Part shown: positions 1-9,794 of the stretch, one piece after another
Numbering within the stretch: position 1 is the stretch's first letter
How the letters are laid out: each line of letters opens with the position of its first letter
From: Telluribacter roseus
GTDB lineage: Bacteria; Bacteroidota; Bacteroidia; Cytophagales; Spirosomataceae
Reading direction: 5' to 3'
DNA length: 64,000 bases
NCBI RefSeq assembly: GCF_017355915.2
Contig: NZ_JAFEUV020000020.1
Location: forward strand, 1-64,000
Made by a program: the position numbers and the translations under genes
Notes under the pieces: generated by a model
Database searches by the model: none
Told to the model about the DNA's origin: nothing
What the model saw: only the letters and a program-made list of their open reading frames with translations

Positions 1-644
1 TGCGGTCAGAAACAAGATCATTCACCTGATATTCGCCCTGATAAAAAATCAGACAACCTACCAGAACAACTTGCATTTGTCATAGAAATCAGCCTGACAG
101 TAGTTTACAAACTAATTCATCTATCAATAAAGATATTCAACGACAAACCTGCATTAGGATACAACTTTATGATGGTAGGATAAGCAAGGTATTTCTTCGC
201 CTTCGACATCTTTCGCCTTCCTTATGGATTTCAGGATGTTATCGACATCTTTGTCGCGTACATATATGCTAAGCGCTATGTGAGCAGTTTCAACCAGAGT
301 TTTGATAAGACCGCGCTAATCCAGGTCGTAGTCTTCTCCCCATTAGGATATAGCATCTCACAGGCTCTGGTAGGCATGGCTCTTTTTATGACCCTACTCC
401 AAATATATGCCAATTGAAGAGAAAGCTAAAAAATCAGCGGAGTTGCCCGTGCAGTATATCTATATGGACTGGACGTGGCCAAGGCTGAGCTGGAAAAGGT
501 GGGGTAGCTAAGAAGGAGTAAGAAGCTTACTGCCTCTTTCTTCTAAAAAGATGAAGTTAGAATATTTACAAAGAAACTCATGTGTAAGGAATTGCTGCGG
601 TAGATGTGCTGCATGGCACGTTCGTGCCATTACTATTTCACAAA
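1..644. other. Gene-poor region with possible mobile-element relics
   Basis: No convincing complete gene is visible. Two short open stretches stand out on the + strand. One runs from 184 to 417 (77 codons after an in-frame stop, no good start codon) and reads as a hydrophobic/aromatic protein fragment that I do not recognise. The other, 454-507, reads VYLYGLDVAKAELEKVG and then a stop; the GLDVAKAEL core resembles the N-terminus of IS110-type DEDD transposases. Both could be chance or decayed remnants. The LuxR-type gene ends on the opposite strand at 645. Confidence 0.3.
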
Positions 645-1919
645 TTACTCTAAATGCATGTGGTTACCTACTTTCTTGTTCAGGTTAGCGAATAGATCTT
701 TTCTGTCTTTCAAATCAAACAGTTGGTAAATGTTCTTTATATGATATTTAACCGTATTCTCAGAGACGCAGAGCTTATCCGCAATTTCTTTATTAGCCAG
801 GCCAGCTACTAAATGATCCAGCACCTGTCTCTGACGTTCAGACAGCAAGTTGGTGTTTATATTCGAGGTAGTTGATAGATCGGGGGAGCTGGTTTTACTT
901 TGAATGATATAGGATTGCAATTCAGCAGACATTCGGACTATTTCCTTCTCCATAAAAGCTTTTTGCCGGCGATATAAGTATAACCACACACCTAAGGCTC
1001 CAACTATGATTAAAAGACCAATAATAAGGAGAGTTAGATAGAGGTGACTGGCTTTTTGGGCGGCTAAGTGCTGATCCTTCGTTTTTAGCATCATGGCCTC
1101 CTTCTGGTTATGGAGGGCCGCTATATTTTCGGCCTGGGCAAAAATCTTATTGAGGGTATCCAACTTTTTAGCTGCAAAAGCGATCCCTTCTATATCATTC
1201 TTATTCTTATAGATAGTAAGCAGCTCACTGTACGCATATATATCATATTTTATGATGGCACACGAATCAGCGTAGGTACTGGAATGGCGCAGGGCCTCCT
1301 GCATTTTATCCATCTGATTCATGGCTGAGTAGAGTTGCATCTTTTTTACATAAATCATGGGTAAGTCACACGGGGAGGACGCACGTAGCCATTCAATAGC
1401 TTTGTCGTAGGTGGTTTCGGCCTCCTGGTATTGCTTACGCATGAAAAGCAGGTATGCCTGCTGCATGACTATTTTGGCTTTGTTCTCCAGATCAATATGG
1501 CGGAACCCTGTCTTTTCGATGGCACGCATTATTCGATCTGACTTTTCGTACTCATGTATATCAAAGTAAACAAAAGCCTCCTGAGCCAGGATAGCCGCCT
1601 GGTATTGATCATTACGTGGAGTCTGCCGGGCAAATTGCCGGGCTGTTTCGAGAAACTGCAGCGTAGATGGATAATCCAGCACCCTCTTGTAGGTATAGGA
1701 AAGCAGAAGTGAAGCTTGGTACTTATCCTCAGCACTGAGAGATGTGCTTTCAAGAACTGGTAATAGCAGTGCCTGGGATTCCCGGTATTTTAAAGCATTA
1801 TTTAATTGATAGACTTTGTCTTCAAGCTGGCGAAAGGTATCTGTTTGACCAAAGGCAGGAGAAATCAGTAGCAAAATAGTCAAGACGCTCCAAAGAGTAC
1901 GTCCAGATAATAATTTCAT
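645..1919 (-). CDS. Membrane-anchored TPR/LuxR-type transcriptional regulator
   Basis: A 424-residue protein with a signal peptide (residues 1-24, cleavage near FGQ), a helical TPR-like sensor region (about 30-280), one membrane helix (about 293-316, followed by RRQK), a short coiled coil, and a C-terminal LuxR/GerE HTH (about 358-412, with the family core ERQRQVLDHLVAGLANKEIA and a recognition helix SENTVKYHIKNIY). The layout puts the TPR part in the periplasm and the DNA-binding part in the cytoplasm, a common Bacteroidota one-protein sensor design. There is no receiver or kinase domain, so the signal is unknown. It is divergent from the giant surface operon starting at 2300 and is an obvious candidate regulator for it, but that link rests on position only. 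Confidence 0.85.
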   Translation of the reverse strand: MKLLSGRTLWSVLTILLLISPAFGQTDTFRQLEDKVYQLNNALKYRESQALLLPVLESTSLSAEDKYQASLLLSYTYKRVLDYPSTLQFLETARQFARQTPRNDQYQAAILAQEAFVYFDIHEYEKSDRIMRAIEKTGFRHIDLENKAKIVMQQAYLLFMRKQYQEAETTYDKAIEWLRASSPCDLPMIYVKKMQLYSAMNQMDKMQEALRHSSTYADSCAIIKYDIYAYSELLTIYKNKNDIEGIAFAAKKLDTLNKIFAQAENIAALHNQKEAMMLKTKDQHLAAQKASHLYLTLLIIGLLIIVGALGVWLYLYRRQKAFMEKEIVRMSAELQSYIIQSKTSSPDLSTTSNINTNLLSERQRQVLDHLVAGLANKEIADKLCVSENTVKYHIKNIYQLFDLKDRKDLFANLNKKVGNHMHLE

Positions 1920-1975
1920 AAAATATATAAATAACGAAATAAACAGATGGTGTATAGGGGGGCTTTTCGAGGAAT

Positions 1976-1983
1976 CAAAGTTA
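1976..1983 (-). promoter_or_regulatory. Candidate -7 element for the LuxR-type gene
   Basis: On the minus strand this reads TAACTTTG, matching the Bacteroidota -7 consensus TAnnTTTG, 57 bases upstream of the start codon at 1919. No good TTTG-like -33 element is seen at the usual distance. It also forms one arm of an inverted repeat (TCAAAGT at 1975-1981, ACTTTGA at 2003-2009) that could bind a regulator. Confidence 0.3.
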
Positions 1984-2130
1984 ATGAATAATAGATAAAG
2001 TTACTTTGAAAGCTCCTGTAGAAGTCAAAAAAATTGACGCCTGGTCAAGCTGGCCTGCTGATGGAGGCCAAAATTATTTGTTCGCTAATATAGAACAAGG
2101 GAGTTTAAAAGGCTGATTATAAATACTATA

Positions 2131-2168
2131 AAAGAGGAGACTACCCTTTTGGGTAGTCTCCTCTTTTT
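2131..2168 (+). terminator. Strong intrinsic terminator hairpin upstream of surface operon
   Basis: AAAGAGGAGACTACCC (2131-2146) and GGGTAGTCTCCTCTTT (2151-2166) form a perfect 16-bp stem with a TTTT loop, and the T-run extends to 2168. It has classic terminator form on the + strand, yet no gene lies immediately upstream on that strand. It sits about 45 bases before the candidate operon -7 element, so it may insulate the operon from read-through or end a small RNA made within 1920-2130. Confidence 0.8.
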
Positions 2169-2213
2169 GTAAAAACTACCCGAAAGGATGATATGAATGA
2201 GTTAGGTCAAAAA

Positions 2214-2221
2214 TACATTTG
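2214..2221 (+). promoter_or_regulatory. Candidate -7 promoter element of surface operon
   Basis: TACATTTG matches TAnnTTTG exactly. It lies downstream of the terminator at 2131-2168 and 79 bases before the first ATG at 2300. A -33 TTTG is not evident, so this rests on one half of the promoter only. Confidence 0.35.
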
Positions 2222-2299
2222 CCAACTACTATACACACGACCGGACCAGGGCAACCTTGAACAATATCAGATCAGGGTTGCCTGTGGGTTCCAGGTTTT

Positions 2300-5200
2300 A
2301 TGGTAGATCCTTTTTTGACCTCCCCTAATCATCCTCCAAACAGACCCTTGATGATTGATAATTTATGTAATGTAATGTTTAGGTCTTACCAGTGTAAGCT
2401 ACCTGGTCAGTATCTGACTATTATCAACTCTATACTCTTCCTGTTATTCAGCGGCTACATTTCTTCCAACGCCAAATCCATCTGTGCGGATGCCCCTGGC
2501 CATAACGGGGGATTAGCTGTGATCACCACTTACAGGGCAAGGACAGGGCTGGATGCCGGAACCCCTAAACCAGCTAATGATCCTTGCTTAGCCATCGATG
2601 ATGAGCCGGCCGACCAGCAGGTGTGCGAGGGCAGTACCGCCCGCTTCACCATCACGGCCAGCGGCACGATCACTGGCTACCAGTGGTACCGCAACGGTCA
2701 GCCCATAGCGGGGGCGACCAGGAGTATTTACGAGTTTGTCGCGAGTGCAGCACAAGATGGGGAGCAGTACTCAGTAGATGTACTAGGCCCCTGCGATACT
2801 CTGACCAGCCAGGAAGCTGAACTTATGGTGGATACCAAATCCGCCATCATGGTTCAACCCCTGGGAGCTACTAAATGTGCTGGTGATGAATACACTTTTA
2901 CCGTAACGGCCACCAATGCAGGTGCTTTCCAGTGGATGAAAGATGGAGTGGACCTGGCGGATGAGGATGGGCTGAGCGGCAGCCAGAGCGCCCAGCTGAC
3001 TATTACTTCCCTGTGCGCCAGCTGTGACCCGGGTAACTATACCGTAGAAGTGTTCGGTACGGGCGCCTGTGACCAGCAGAGCGTCACCAGCTCTGCGGCG
3101 CAGCTAGTCGTCAACGAGCCCGTCAGCATCAGTACACAGCCGGTGGCTCAGCAGGTATGCGAAGGCAGCACCGCCCGCTTTACTGTAGCAGCCAGTGGCA
3201 CCGTCAGCGGCCACCAATGGTATCGCAATGGTGTGGCCATAGCGGGAGCCAACGGCAGCACCTATGAGTTTTCAGCCAGTTCATCGCAGCGTGGTGATGA
3301 GTACAAGGTCGAGGTGCAAGGCCCCTGCGGCAACATTATGAGTAGCGTTGCAGCACTTACCGTCAATACCAAACCCGCTATTACAGTGCAGCCTGTGGGT
3401 GCCATCAAGTGTGTAGGTGAGAAACATACCTTTACCGTCAATGCCACCAACGCAGGTGCCTTCCAGTGGATGAAGAACGGAGCTGACCTGGCGGATGAAC
3501 CTAGTCTGAGCGGCAGCACTACTTCTTCGCTGACCATTACCTCCCTGTGCGCCAGCTGCGACCCGGGTAGCTATACAGTAGAAGTATTCGGTACAGGCGC
3601 CTGTGACCAGCAGAGCATCACCAGCAGCGCCGCGCAACTAGTCATCAACGAGCCCGTCAGCATCAGCAGCCAGCCGGTGGCCCGGCAGGTATGCGAAGGC
3701 GAGAAGGCAGTCTTTTCCGTCACGGCCAGCGGCACGGTCACTGGCTACCAGTGGTACCGCAACGGCCAGCTCATAGTAGGTGCCACATCTTCCTCTTATG
3801 AGTTTGCGGCTAATGCAGCACAGAATGGCGACAAGTACACTGTAGAGGTACTAGGCCCCTGCGGGAACCTGACCAGTCAGGAAGCTGCAATCACTGTCAA
3901 TACTAAGCCTGCCGTCACGGTGCAACCTCTGGGTGCTACCAAGTGTGTAGGCGAGAACTATACCTTTACCGTCACCGCCAGCAACGCCGACGCCTTCCAG
4001 TGGATGAAGAACGGAGTAGCCCTGGTGGATGAACCCGGCCTGAGCGGCAGCATTACTTCTTCGCTTACCATTACCTCCCTGTGCGCCAGCTGCGACCCCG
4101 GCAGTTACACCGTAGAAGTATTTGGTACAGGAAGCTGCGATCAGCAGAGCGTCACCAGCAGCGCGGCGCAGCTAGTCGTCAACGAGCCTGTCAGCATCAG
4201 CAGCCAGCCGGCCGACCAGCTGGTATGCGAAGGCGCTACCGCCCGCTTCACCGTCACGGCCAGCGGCACGGTCACTGGCTACCAGTGGTACCGCAATGGC
4301 CAGCTCATAGCAGGAGCCACATCTTCCACCTACGAGTTTACAACCAGTGCGGCACAAAATGGAGCCAAGTACTCAGTAGAAGTACTAGGCCCCTGCGGTA
4401 ACCTGAGCAGCCAGGAAGCTACCCTTACCGTCAATACCAAGCCTACCATTTCGGTTCAGCCCGTGGGAGCTACTAAATGTGCTGGCGAGGAGTATACCTT
4501 TACCGTCACGGCCAGCAACGCCGGTGCTTTCCAATGGATGAAGAACGGAGCAGACCTGGTGGATGAAGATGGGCTGAGCGGCAGCGAGACTTCTTCACTC
4601 ACCATTACCTCCTTGTGCGCCAGATGTGATCCCGGCAGCTATACAGTCAAAATATTCGGCACGGGAAGCTGCGATCAGCAGAGCGTCACCAGCAACGCTG
4701 CGCAACTAGTCGTCAACGAGCCTGTCCAGATCAGCAGCCAGCCTTCTGCCCAACAGGTATGCGAAGGCAGTACTGCCCGCTTCACTGTCACAGCCAGCGG
4801 TACGGTCACTGGCTACCAATGGTACCGCAACGGCCAAGCTATAACAGGAGCTACTAGCAGCACTTACGAAGTTGCAGCTGCCAGTGCCGCGCAGAACGGC
4901 ACTAAGTACTCCGTCGAGGTACTGGGACCCTGCGGTACACTCAACAGTAGTGAAGTCCAGCTTACGGTCAATACCAAACCCACCATCACAGTTCAGCCCG
5001 TGGGAGCTACTAAATGTGTTGGTGAGAACTATACCTTTACCATCACAGCCAGCAACGCCGGTGGTTTCCAGTGGATGAAGAATGGGGTGGATCTGGTGGA
5101 TGAAGCTGGGAGCCTGAGCGGCAGCCGCACATCTACATTGACACTGACGGAGCTTTGTTCCACCTGTGACGCAGGTAACTATACCGTCAAAATATTCGGT

Positions 5201-8023
5201 ACTGGTGCTTGCGATCAGCAGAGCATCACCAGCAGCGCTGCGCAGTTGGTCGTCAATGAGCCCGTCAGGATCAGTATACAACCGGTAGCCCAACAGGTAT
5301 GCGAAGGCAGTACTGCCCGCTTCACTGTCACGGCCAGCGGTACGGTCACTGGCTACCAGTGGTACCGCAATGGGCAGGCCATAACGGGAGCCATGGCTTC
5401 CACTTATGAAGTTACAGCAGCCGCTGCAGTACAGAATGGAGCAAAATATTCGGTAGAGGTACAAGGCCCCTGCGGTAACCTGCTCAGCAGCGTGGCTGAA
5501 CTTACAGTTACGTACGTTGCTCCTCCTACCATATCAACTAGTAAGCCTGACGGCCTGTGCATTGGTGAGCAGGCCTTGCTAACGGCAACGGGCTGTGCCG
5601 GTACTGTCAACTGGTTTCTTGATGATAAGCTGATCGCTACTGGGGTGACGTATACCACACAGCGTGCAGGTACCTATACCACTACGTGTACCAACTCAGG
5701 TTGTACCTCTCTTTCAAAAAGTAACGCCATTACTGTAGTACAACATACTGCGGTAGAATTTACTTCTTCCGTAAAGAATGTGACCTGTTTCGGAGGAGCG
5801 GATGGCTCGATCAGCATCACTCCTTCCGGCTCGGCGGGCGCTCCGTACACGGTTAGCTGGACTAATCAGAGTGGAGGTCCTGCGAATACATTGAATGGGT
5901 TGAGCATCGGTACCTACGAGTTTACAGTCAAAGACCGTATCGGTTGTTCGGTTACTTCCAACCTGTCAATTACGCAGCCTCAAAAGCCTACTGCTTCTCT
6001 AAGCGCTAAGGATGTGACTTGTTTCGGAAAGCGCGATGGCACGGTCTTGCTGAATGCAAAGAGCGACTACGGCAACTTTACGTACAGGATTAACAATGGT
6101 ACCCCTGTTAGCTTCTCGGGCGAATCAGTTACCCTCACCAACCTGGATATAGGTACCTACTCTATTAGTATAGTAGATGGGAAAGGGTGCGAGGTAATGG
6201 CTCCTACTTCAGTTACAATCAACGAACCGTCGGCCGTCGTTACTCAATTGGTAACGGCTACGAATCCCCGCTCATTTGACTCAAAGGATGGATCCGTAGA
6301 AATCAGTGTTTCGGGTGGTATCAACCCTTATTTTGTAAACTGGTATGATGCCAATAGCGCAGATATTACTCATAAAAGTCAGATTACGGCAACGGCTACC
6401 GGAATTACCAGTAAGCTATCCAATCTGGATGGAGGCAATTACCGGGTCGTTGTAAAAGACAAGAACGGGTGTGGGCAGTCCCTTAGCCAGAGCCTGATTG
6501 CGCCTAAGCGGATCGAGATAGTAGCTAAGGTCGATTCAATCAGTTGCTTTGGCCGTAAGGACGGGAAAATAGCTATTGCAGTAACCGGAGGTGTCGCGTA
6601 CGCGGGACAGTCTCCATACAAAACCAAGTGGCTGCGCCTGACGGGTAGTGGCGCTACGGAAGCGATGAATACTGAAGGCTTCACCGTTGATAACCTGGCT
6701 CCTGGCTTGTACGAAGTGGTGGTTTCGGATGCTAATCAGATTTCAGTATCGGCCAAAGTACAAGTGGTTGAGCCGGACTTATTGACTTCTAAGGTAGCGA
6801 AAGTAGTTCCAAACTACTGTTTGTCCCAACCGCTGGGAGAAGCTACCTTAACGATAACCGGAGGTCGTTCTCCCTACACAGCCACCTGGAATGGTACTAC
6901 CGTACCTAGTAATACCATCCCAAAGCTTCCCACGGGGACACACACGATCACAGTGGCAGATGCGTCAGGTTGCCAGACCACCAGTCAGGTAGCCATCGCG
7001 GATAGTACCTCCGCCTTCAGCGTAGGAACTAAGTACACCCCACCAAGTTGCTATGGTCGTTGCGATGCCACCTTATCTTCCGAAGTAAAAGGAGGAACTG
7101 CGCCCTTCCGGTACGAATGGAGCGGTATCAATGCCACTCAGCCACAACTAACGGCTGTATGTGGAACCGGACAGACCATGCTGACAATCACGGATGATAA
7201 AGGCTGTGTACTCAGATCGACTCCCGTAGCGCTGACCTCACCTGAGCCAAGACCATTGGACCTGGCCAAGGAACTGGAAGTATGTCCTACTCAACCTTTC
7301 TCACTTAATGCTTCAACCCTAAGCTGGGGGAAAAGCTTTATCTGGAGCTACCCCGATGGTACCACCAGGCAGGGAGCAATCGTACAGGCCGATTCATTGG
7401 GTATCTATGAGCTAACGGCCCTGGATGAGAACAGTTGCGGTGGTAAGCAGCAGGTGACTGTCAAACCATTCACCTACGTCAAGCAGCTCTTTACGCTGCC
7501 TAGCGAAGCGCTTGTAGATAAGCCGGTCGTATGTGTGGATCTTACCAATCCGGTACCCAGTGCCATTCGCTGGCAGTACATCGGTGGTAATCTGGTAAGC
7601 CAGGATGCCTATAGCGTTAAGATCCGCTTCCCACAGGTAGGTACCTATAAGATTGTAGAAACGGTAACCGTGGACAACTGCGAGTACCCGCTTACCAAAA
7701 CGATCGAGATCAGAGACCAGATCAACAACGGAGGCTTCCCGGCCCCGGTGGGTATGAGGCCTTTCCAGGTAGAAGTAATGGGTAATCCGGTAACCGGAAA
7801 TCAGGTGAAGCTGGCGGTTGAAAATGAAGCCAACGAAGACTTTACGGTGATGGTACATTCATCCGCTGGCGATCGGGTACTAGTACGAAAGAGCTTCACC
7901 AACACGGGGTCAGACCCCGTCACACTGGATCTGCCTGCTATGCAATTGATAAGCGGTACCTACATTCTTACGGTAGTGACGCCAACGACCAAAATATCCA
8001 AGATCCTGCTGATTAACCGATAA
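2300..8023 (+). CDS. Giant Ig-like/SprB-repeat surface adhesin with T9SS sorting domain
   Basis: A 1907-residue secreted protein. The likely signal sequence is the hydrophobic stretch near residues 40-58; M1 gives a long N-terminus, so starts at 2351 or 2375 (MFRSYQ) are alternatives. From about residue 100 to 1070 come alternating Ig-like modules: type A (VCEG...GYQWYRNG...GPCG) six times and type B (KCxGE...FQWMKNG...CASCDPG) five times. Cysteines are regularly placed, probably as disulfides. An extra Ig-like module follows, then about six SprB-like repeats (about 1160-1650, VTCFGGxDGxI...Y...V.D..GC). The C-terminus (about 1819-1907) is a type A T9SS sorting domain ending KISKILLINR. It should pass the outer membrane by T9SS and be anchored or released. 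The family theme is adhesion; the ligand is unknown. It is first gene of a five-gene operon. Confidence 0.9.
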   Translation: MVDPFLTSPNHPPNRPLMIDNLCNVMFRSYQCKLPGQYLTIINSILFLLFSGYISSNAKSICADAPGHNGGLAVITTYRARTGLDAGTPKPANDPCLAIDDEPADQQVCEGSTARFTITASGTITGYQWYRNGQPIAGATRSIYEFVASAAQDGEQYSVDVLGPCDTLTSQEAELMVDTKSAIMVQPLGATKCAGDEYTFTVTATNAGAFQWMKDGVDLADEDGLSGSQSAQLTITSLCASCDPGNYTVEVFGTGACDQQSVTSSAAQLVVNEPVSISTQPVAQQVCEGSTARFTVAASGTVSGHQWYRNGVAIAGANGSTYEFSASSSQRGDEYKVEVQGPCGNIMSSVAALTVNTKPAITVQPVGAIKCVGEKHTFTVNATNAGAFQWMKNGADLADEPSLSGSTTSSLTITSLCASCDPGSYTVEVFGTGACDQQSITSSAAQLVINEPVSISSQPVARQVCEGEKAVFSVTASGTVTGYQWYRNGQLIVGATSSSYEFAANAAQNGDKYTVEVLGPCGNLTSQEAAITVNTKPAVTVQPLGATKCVGENYTFTVTASNADAFQWMKNGVALVDEPGLSGSITSSLTITSLCASCDPGSYTVEVFGTGSCDQQSVTSSAAQLVVNEPVSISSQPADQLVCEGATARFTVTASGTVTGYQWYRNGQLIAGATSSTYEFTTSAAQNGAKYSVEVLGPCGNLSSQEATLTVNTKPTISVQPVGATKCAGEEYTFTVTASNAGAFQWMKNGADLVDEDGLSGSETSSLTITSLCARCDPGSYTVKIFGTGSCDQQSVTSNAAQLVVNEPVQISSQPSAQQVCEGSTARFTVTASGTVTGYQWYRNGQAITGATSSTYEVAAASAAQNGTKYSVEVLGPCGTLNSSEVQLTVNTKPTITVQPVGATKCVGENYTFTITASNAGGFQWMKNGVDLVDEAGSLSGSRTSTLTLTELCSTCDAGNYTVKIFGTGACDQQSITSSAAQLVVNEPVRISIQPVAQQVCEGSTARFTVTASGTVTGYQWYRNGQAITGAMASTYEVTAAAAVQNGAKYSVEVQGPCGNLLSSVAELTVTYVAPPTISTSKPDGLCIGEQALLTATGCAGTVNWFLDDKLIATGVTYTTQRAGTYTTTCTNSGCTSLSKSNAITVVQHTAVEFTSSVKNVTCFGGADGSISITPSGSAGAPYTVSWTNQSGGPANTLNGLSIGTYEFTVKDRIGCSVTSNLSITQPQKPTASLSAKDVTCFGKRDGTVLLNAKSDYGNFTYRINNGTPVSFSGESVTLTNLDIGTYSISIVDGKGCEVMAPTSVTINEPSAVVTQLVTATNPRSFDSKDGSVEISVSGGINPYFVNWYDANSADITHKSQITATATGITSKLSNLDGGNYRVVVKDKNGCGQSLSQSLIAPKRIEIVAKVDSISCFGRKDGKIAIAVTGGVAYAGQSPYKTKWLRLTGSGATEAMNTEGFTVDNLAPGLYEVVVSDANQISVSAKVQVVEPDLLTSKVAKVVPNYCLSQPLGEATLTITGGRSPYTATWNGTTVPSNTIPKLPTGTHTITVADASGCQTTSQVAIADSTSAFSVGTKYTPPSCYGRCDATLSSEVKGGTAPFRYEWSGINATQPQLTAVCGTGQTMLTITDDKGCVLRSTPVALTSPEPRPLDLAKELEVCPTQPFSLNASTLSWGKSFIWSYPDGTTRQGAIVQADSLGIYELTALDENSCGGKQQVTVKPFTYVKQLFTLPSEALVDKPVVCVDLTNPVPSAIRWQYIGGNLVSQDAYSVKIRFPQVGTYKIVETVTVDNCEYPLTKTIEIRDQINNGGFPAPVGMRPFQVEVMGNPVTGNQVKLAVENEANEDFTVMVHSSAGDRVLVRKSFTNTGSDPVTLDLPAMQLISGTYILTVVTPTTKISKILLINR
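2621..5510 (+). repeat. 534-bp in-frame tandem repeats in the adhesin gene
   Basis: The VCEG codon block recurs at 2621, 3155, 3689, 4223, 4757 and 5297. This gives four units of exactly 534 bp (178 codons), one of 540 bp, and a partial sixth. Each unit encodes one A plus one B Ig-like module. Units are closely similar at DNA level, indicating recent tandem duplication and a risk of recombination or misassembly. Confidence 0.9.
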
Positions 8024-8024
8024 A

Positions 8025-9782
8025 ATGACCAGCCCATTGGCACTAATTACATCCATCATGAGCCAGCATAATACATGCCGCTCCTGGCAAACGTATGCCC
8101 TCCTTCTCCTTCTGTGGGCCGGGCTGCGGTCTGTCACTGCCCAGTCAGTCGATCTTGAAACAGTTGCTAAGGCCAAGCCCTTAGTGGTAACCGGTGGGGT
8201 GGGAGCCACTACACTCTTTACGAGCGGAATTCCCGATGTCGCTGGTCCGCTGAACTACTTCTTACGTGGCAACCTAAACCTGAATTTGTACGGAAGTGTC
8301 TCTGTGCCGCTCAACTTCAATTACTCTGACCGGCGGGTGGAGCTTTCACAAGGCTATTCATTCAACCAGTTCAGCATCAGCCCTTCGTACAAGTGGGCGC
8401 GGGCCTATATAGGTACCAACTATATGACCTTTTCGCCCTATACGCTCAATGGTCACCAGTTTACGGGAGGCGGGCTCGAGCTTACCCCCGACAAGTGGCG
8501 CATTCAGCTTATGGGCGGGCGTCTGCTCCGGTCGCAGTATACCGACACCACCAACACCGGCCCCACCTACCGCCGGATGGGCTATGGCTTCCGGGCTGAC
8601 TACAACCCGGGCAGTTATACCATCGGGCTCACCATGTTTAAGGCGTATGATGTGGCCAATACCCTGCCGCTGCTGAACCGCCGGTTCCAGAACCAGGTCA
8701 TCAACCCGAAGGATAACATGGTAGTAAGCCTGAACTTCGGTACCACGCTTTTCCACGCCCTGCAGGTTAACGCGGAGTACTCCAACAGCGTCATTACCAA
8801 CGATCAGGCCACCGAGTATGCCCGGGTACCCCTGCGGACCCTGGCTGGTCTGTTTATGCGGGGTAATGCTACTACGCAGTCTTACAATGCTTTCAAGGGT
8901 AATGTCAACTACAACATTGCCGCCACCAATACCATCGTGGGGGTGGGGTATGAGCGGATAGATCCGGGGTACTCAACCCTGGGGGGCTACTACTTCGTGA
9001 ATGACCTTGCCAACTACACCCTGAACTTCAGCCAGCAACTGCTACAGGGGCGGCTAGGCATCGGGGGTAATATGGGCTACCAGAAGGATGATATACTAAA
9101 ACGGAAGGCCAATAGTCAGAGCCGGATGGTTGGTTCACTAAATGCCAACGCCCGCATCAGCGAAGACTTTAATATGGGTCTGAACTTCTCCAATTTCAGA
9201 TCGTACCGCTTCCTCAATGATACCTATTCACAACTGGTGCGGGTACCGGGGCAGATCATTGATACGCTATCCTACGCGATGGTGTCCAGGACCCTGGGCT
9301 ACAATGCCAATAAAGTACTGCGCAAGACAGAGACTCAGGAATCATCGCTGAGCTTTTCGGCCAGCTACATCGGTTCAAATAACCGCCGGGCCAATGTCAT
9401 TGATTCGACCGGAACTACTAATATCCTGAACTCCTCCCTGACCTATACGCTGGGCTTCCCCCAGCAGAAAGCGGCCGTTAATGCCAGCCTTACGTATTTC
9501 AGGAATATGTTGTACTCAGGTACTATCCAGGGGGTAGGGCCGACCGTCGGTCTGCAGAAGACCTTTGCGAGTGGGTTCAATACCACGTTCAATATGTCTG
9601 CCATCTCGGTCACTAATACGATGGGAGAGGCTAGTCAGGACAATTCCCTGGCCCTGAATGCTCAAGTAATGGCAAACATGCGTGTCGGTAAAAGCCACAA
9701 CTTCAGCGCCAATGCAGGATTAGTAAGAACGGGTGTCAACACCTACCTCAACGGCAATGTAGGTTACAACTTTACTTTTTAG
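8025..9782 (+). CDS. Predicted outer-membrane beta-barrel protein of surface operon
   Basis: A 585-residue protein with a signal peptide; the start at 8025 gives a slightly long leader, and M12 at 8058 (MSQHNTC) gives a tidier one ending near TAQS. The mature part is rich in alternating aromatic and polar strands (for example LNLNLYGSVSVPLNFNYS and YNFTF at the very C-terminus), typical of a beta-barrel whose last residue is Phe. It does not match a porin family I can name; at about 560 residues it is larger than PorP/SprF partners of SprB adhesins, but its place directly after an SprB-repeat adhesin suggests an analogous anchoring or export role. It starts one base after the stop of the adhesin, so translation is probably coupled. 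Confidence 0.75.
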   Translation: MTSPLALITSIMSQHNTCRSWQTYALLLLLWAGLRSVTAQSVDLETVAKAKPLVVTGGVGATTLFTSGIPDVAGPLNYFLRGNLNLNLYGSVSVPLNFNYSDRRVELSQGYSFNQFSISPSYKWARAYIGTNYMTFSPYTLNGHQFTGGGLELTPDKWRIQLMGGRLLRSQYTDTTNTGPTYRRMGYGFRADYNPGSYTIGLTMFKAYDVANTLPLLNRRFQNQVINPKDNMVVSLNFGTTLFHALQVNAEYSNSVITNDQATEYARVPLRTLAGLFMRGNATTQSYNAFKGNVNYNIAATNTIVGVGYERIDPGYSTLGGYYFVNDLANYTLNFSQQLLQGRLGIGGNMGYQKDDILKRKANSQSRMVGSLNANARISEDFNMGLNFSNFRSYRFLNDTYSQLVRVPGQIIDTLSYAMVSRTLGYNANKVLRKTETQESSLSFSASYIGSNNRRANVIDSTGTTNILNSSLTYTLGFPQQKAAVNASLTYFRNMLYSGTIQGVGPTVGLQKTFASGFNTTFNMSAISVTNTMGEASQDNSLALNAQVMANMRVGKSHNFSANAGLVRTGVNTYLNGNVGYNFTF

Positions 9783-9794
9783 ATCTGTCTGATT

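Larger units (their letters stand above)
1920..2299. other. Divergent intergenic region between LuxR-type gene and surface operon
   Basis: A 380-base AT-rich spacer separating divergent genes. It contains a candidate minus-strand -7 element (1976-1983), a very strong intrinsic terminator hairpin (2131-2168), a candidate plus-strand -7 element (2214-2221), and a weaker leader hairpin made by GGCAACC (2250-2256) and GGTTGCC (2276-2282). No open frame of note is seen. Confidence 0.6.

Noticed and set aside
2250-2282. GGCAACC/GGTTGCC stem as a riboswitch
   Set aside because: Only a 7-bp stem with a 19-base loop and no conserved aptamer pattern; kept as a leader hairpin only.
4706-5464. Long open frame opposite the adhesin repeats (252 codons)
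   Set aside because: It is a shadow produced by the repetitive, GC-biased codons of the Ig-like modules and repeats with the same period.
2621-5510. CRISPR-like array
   Set aside because: The repeats are 534 bp, in frame and coding; no short repeat-spacer pattern exists.
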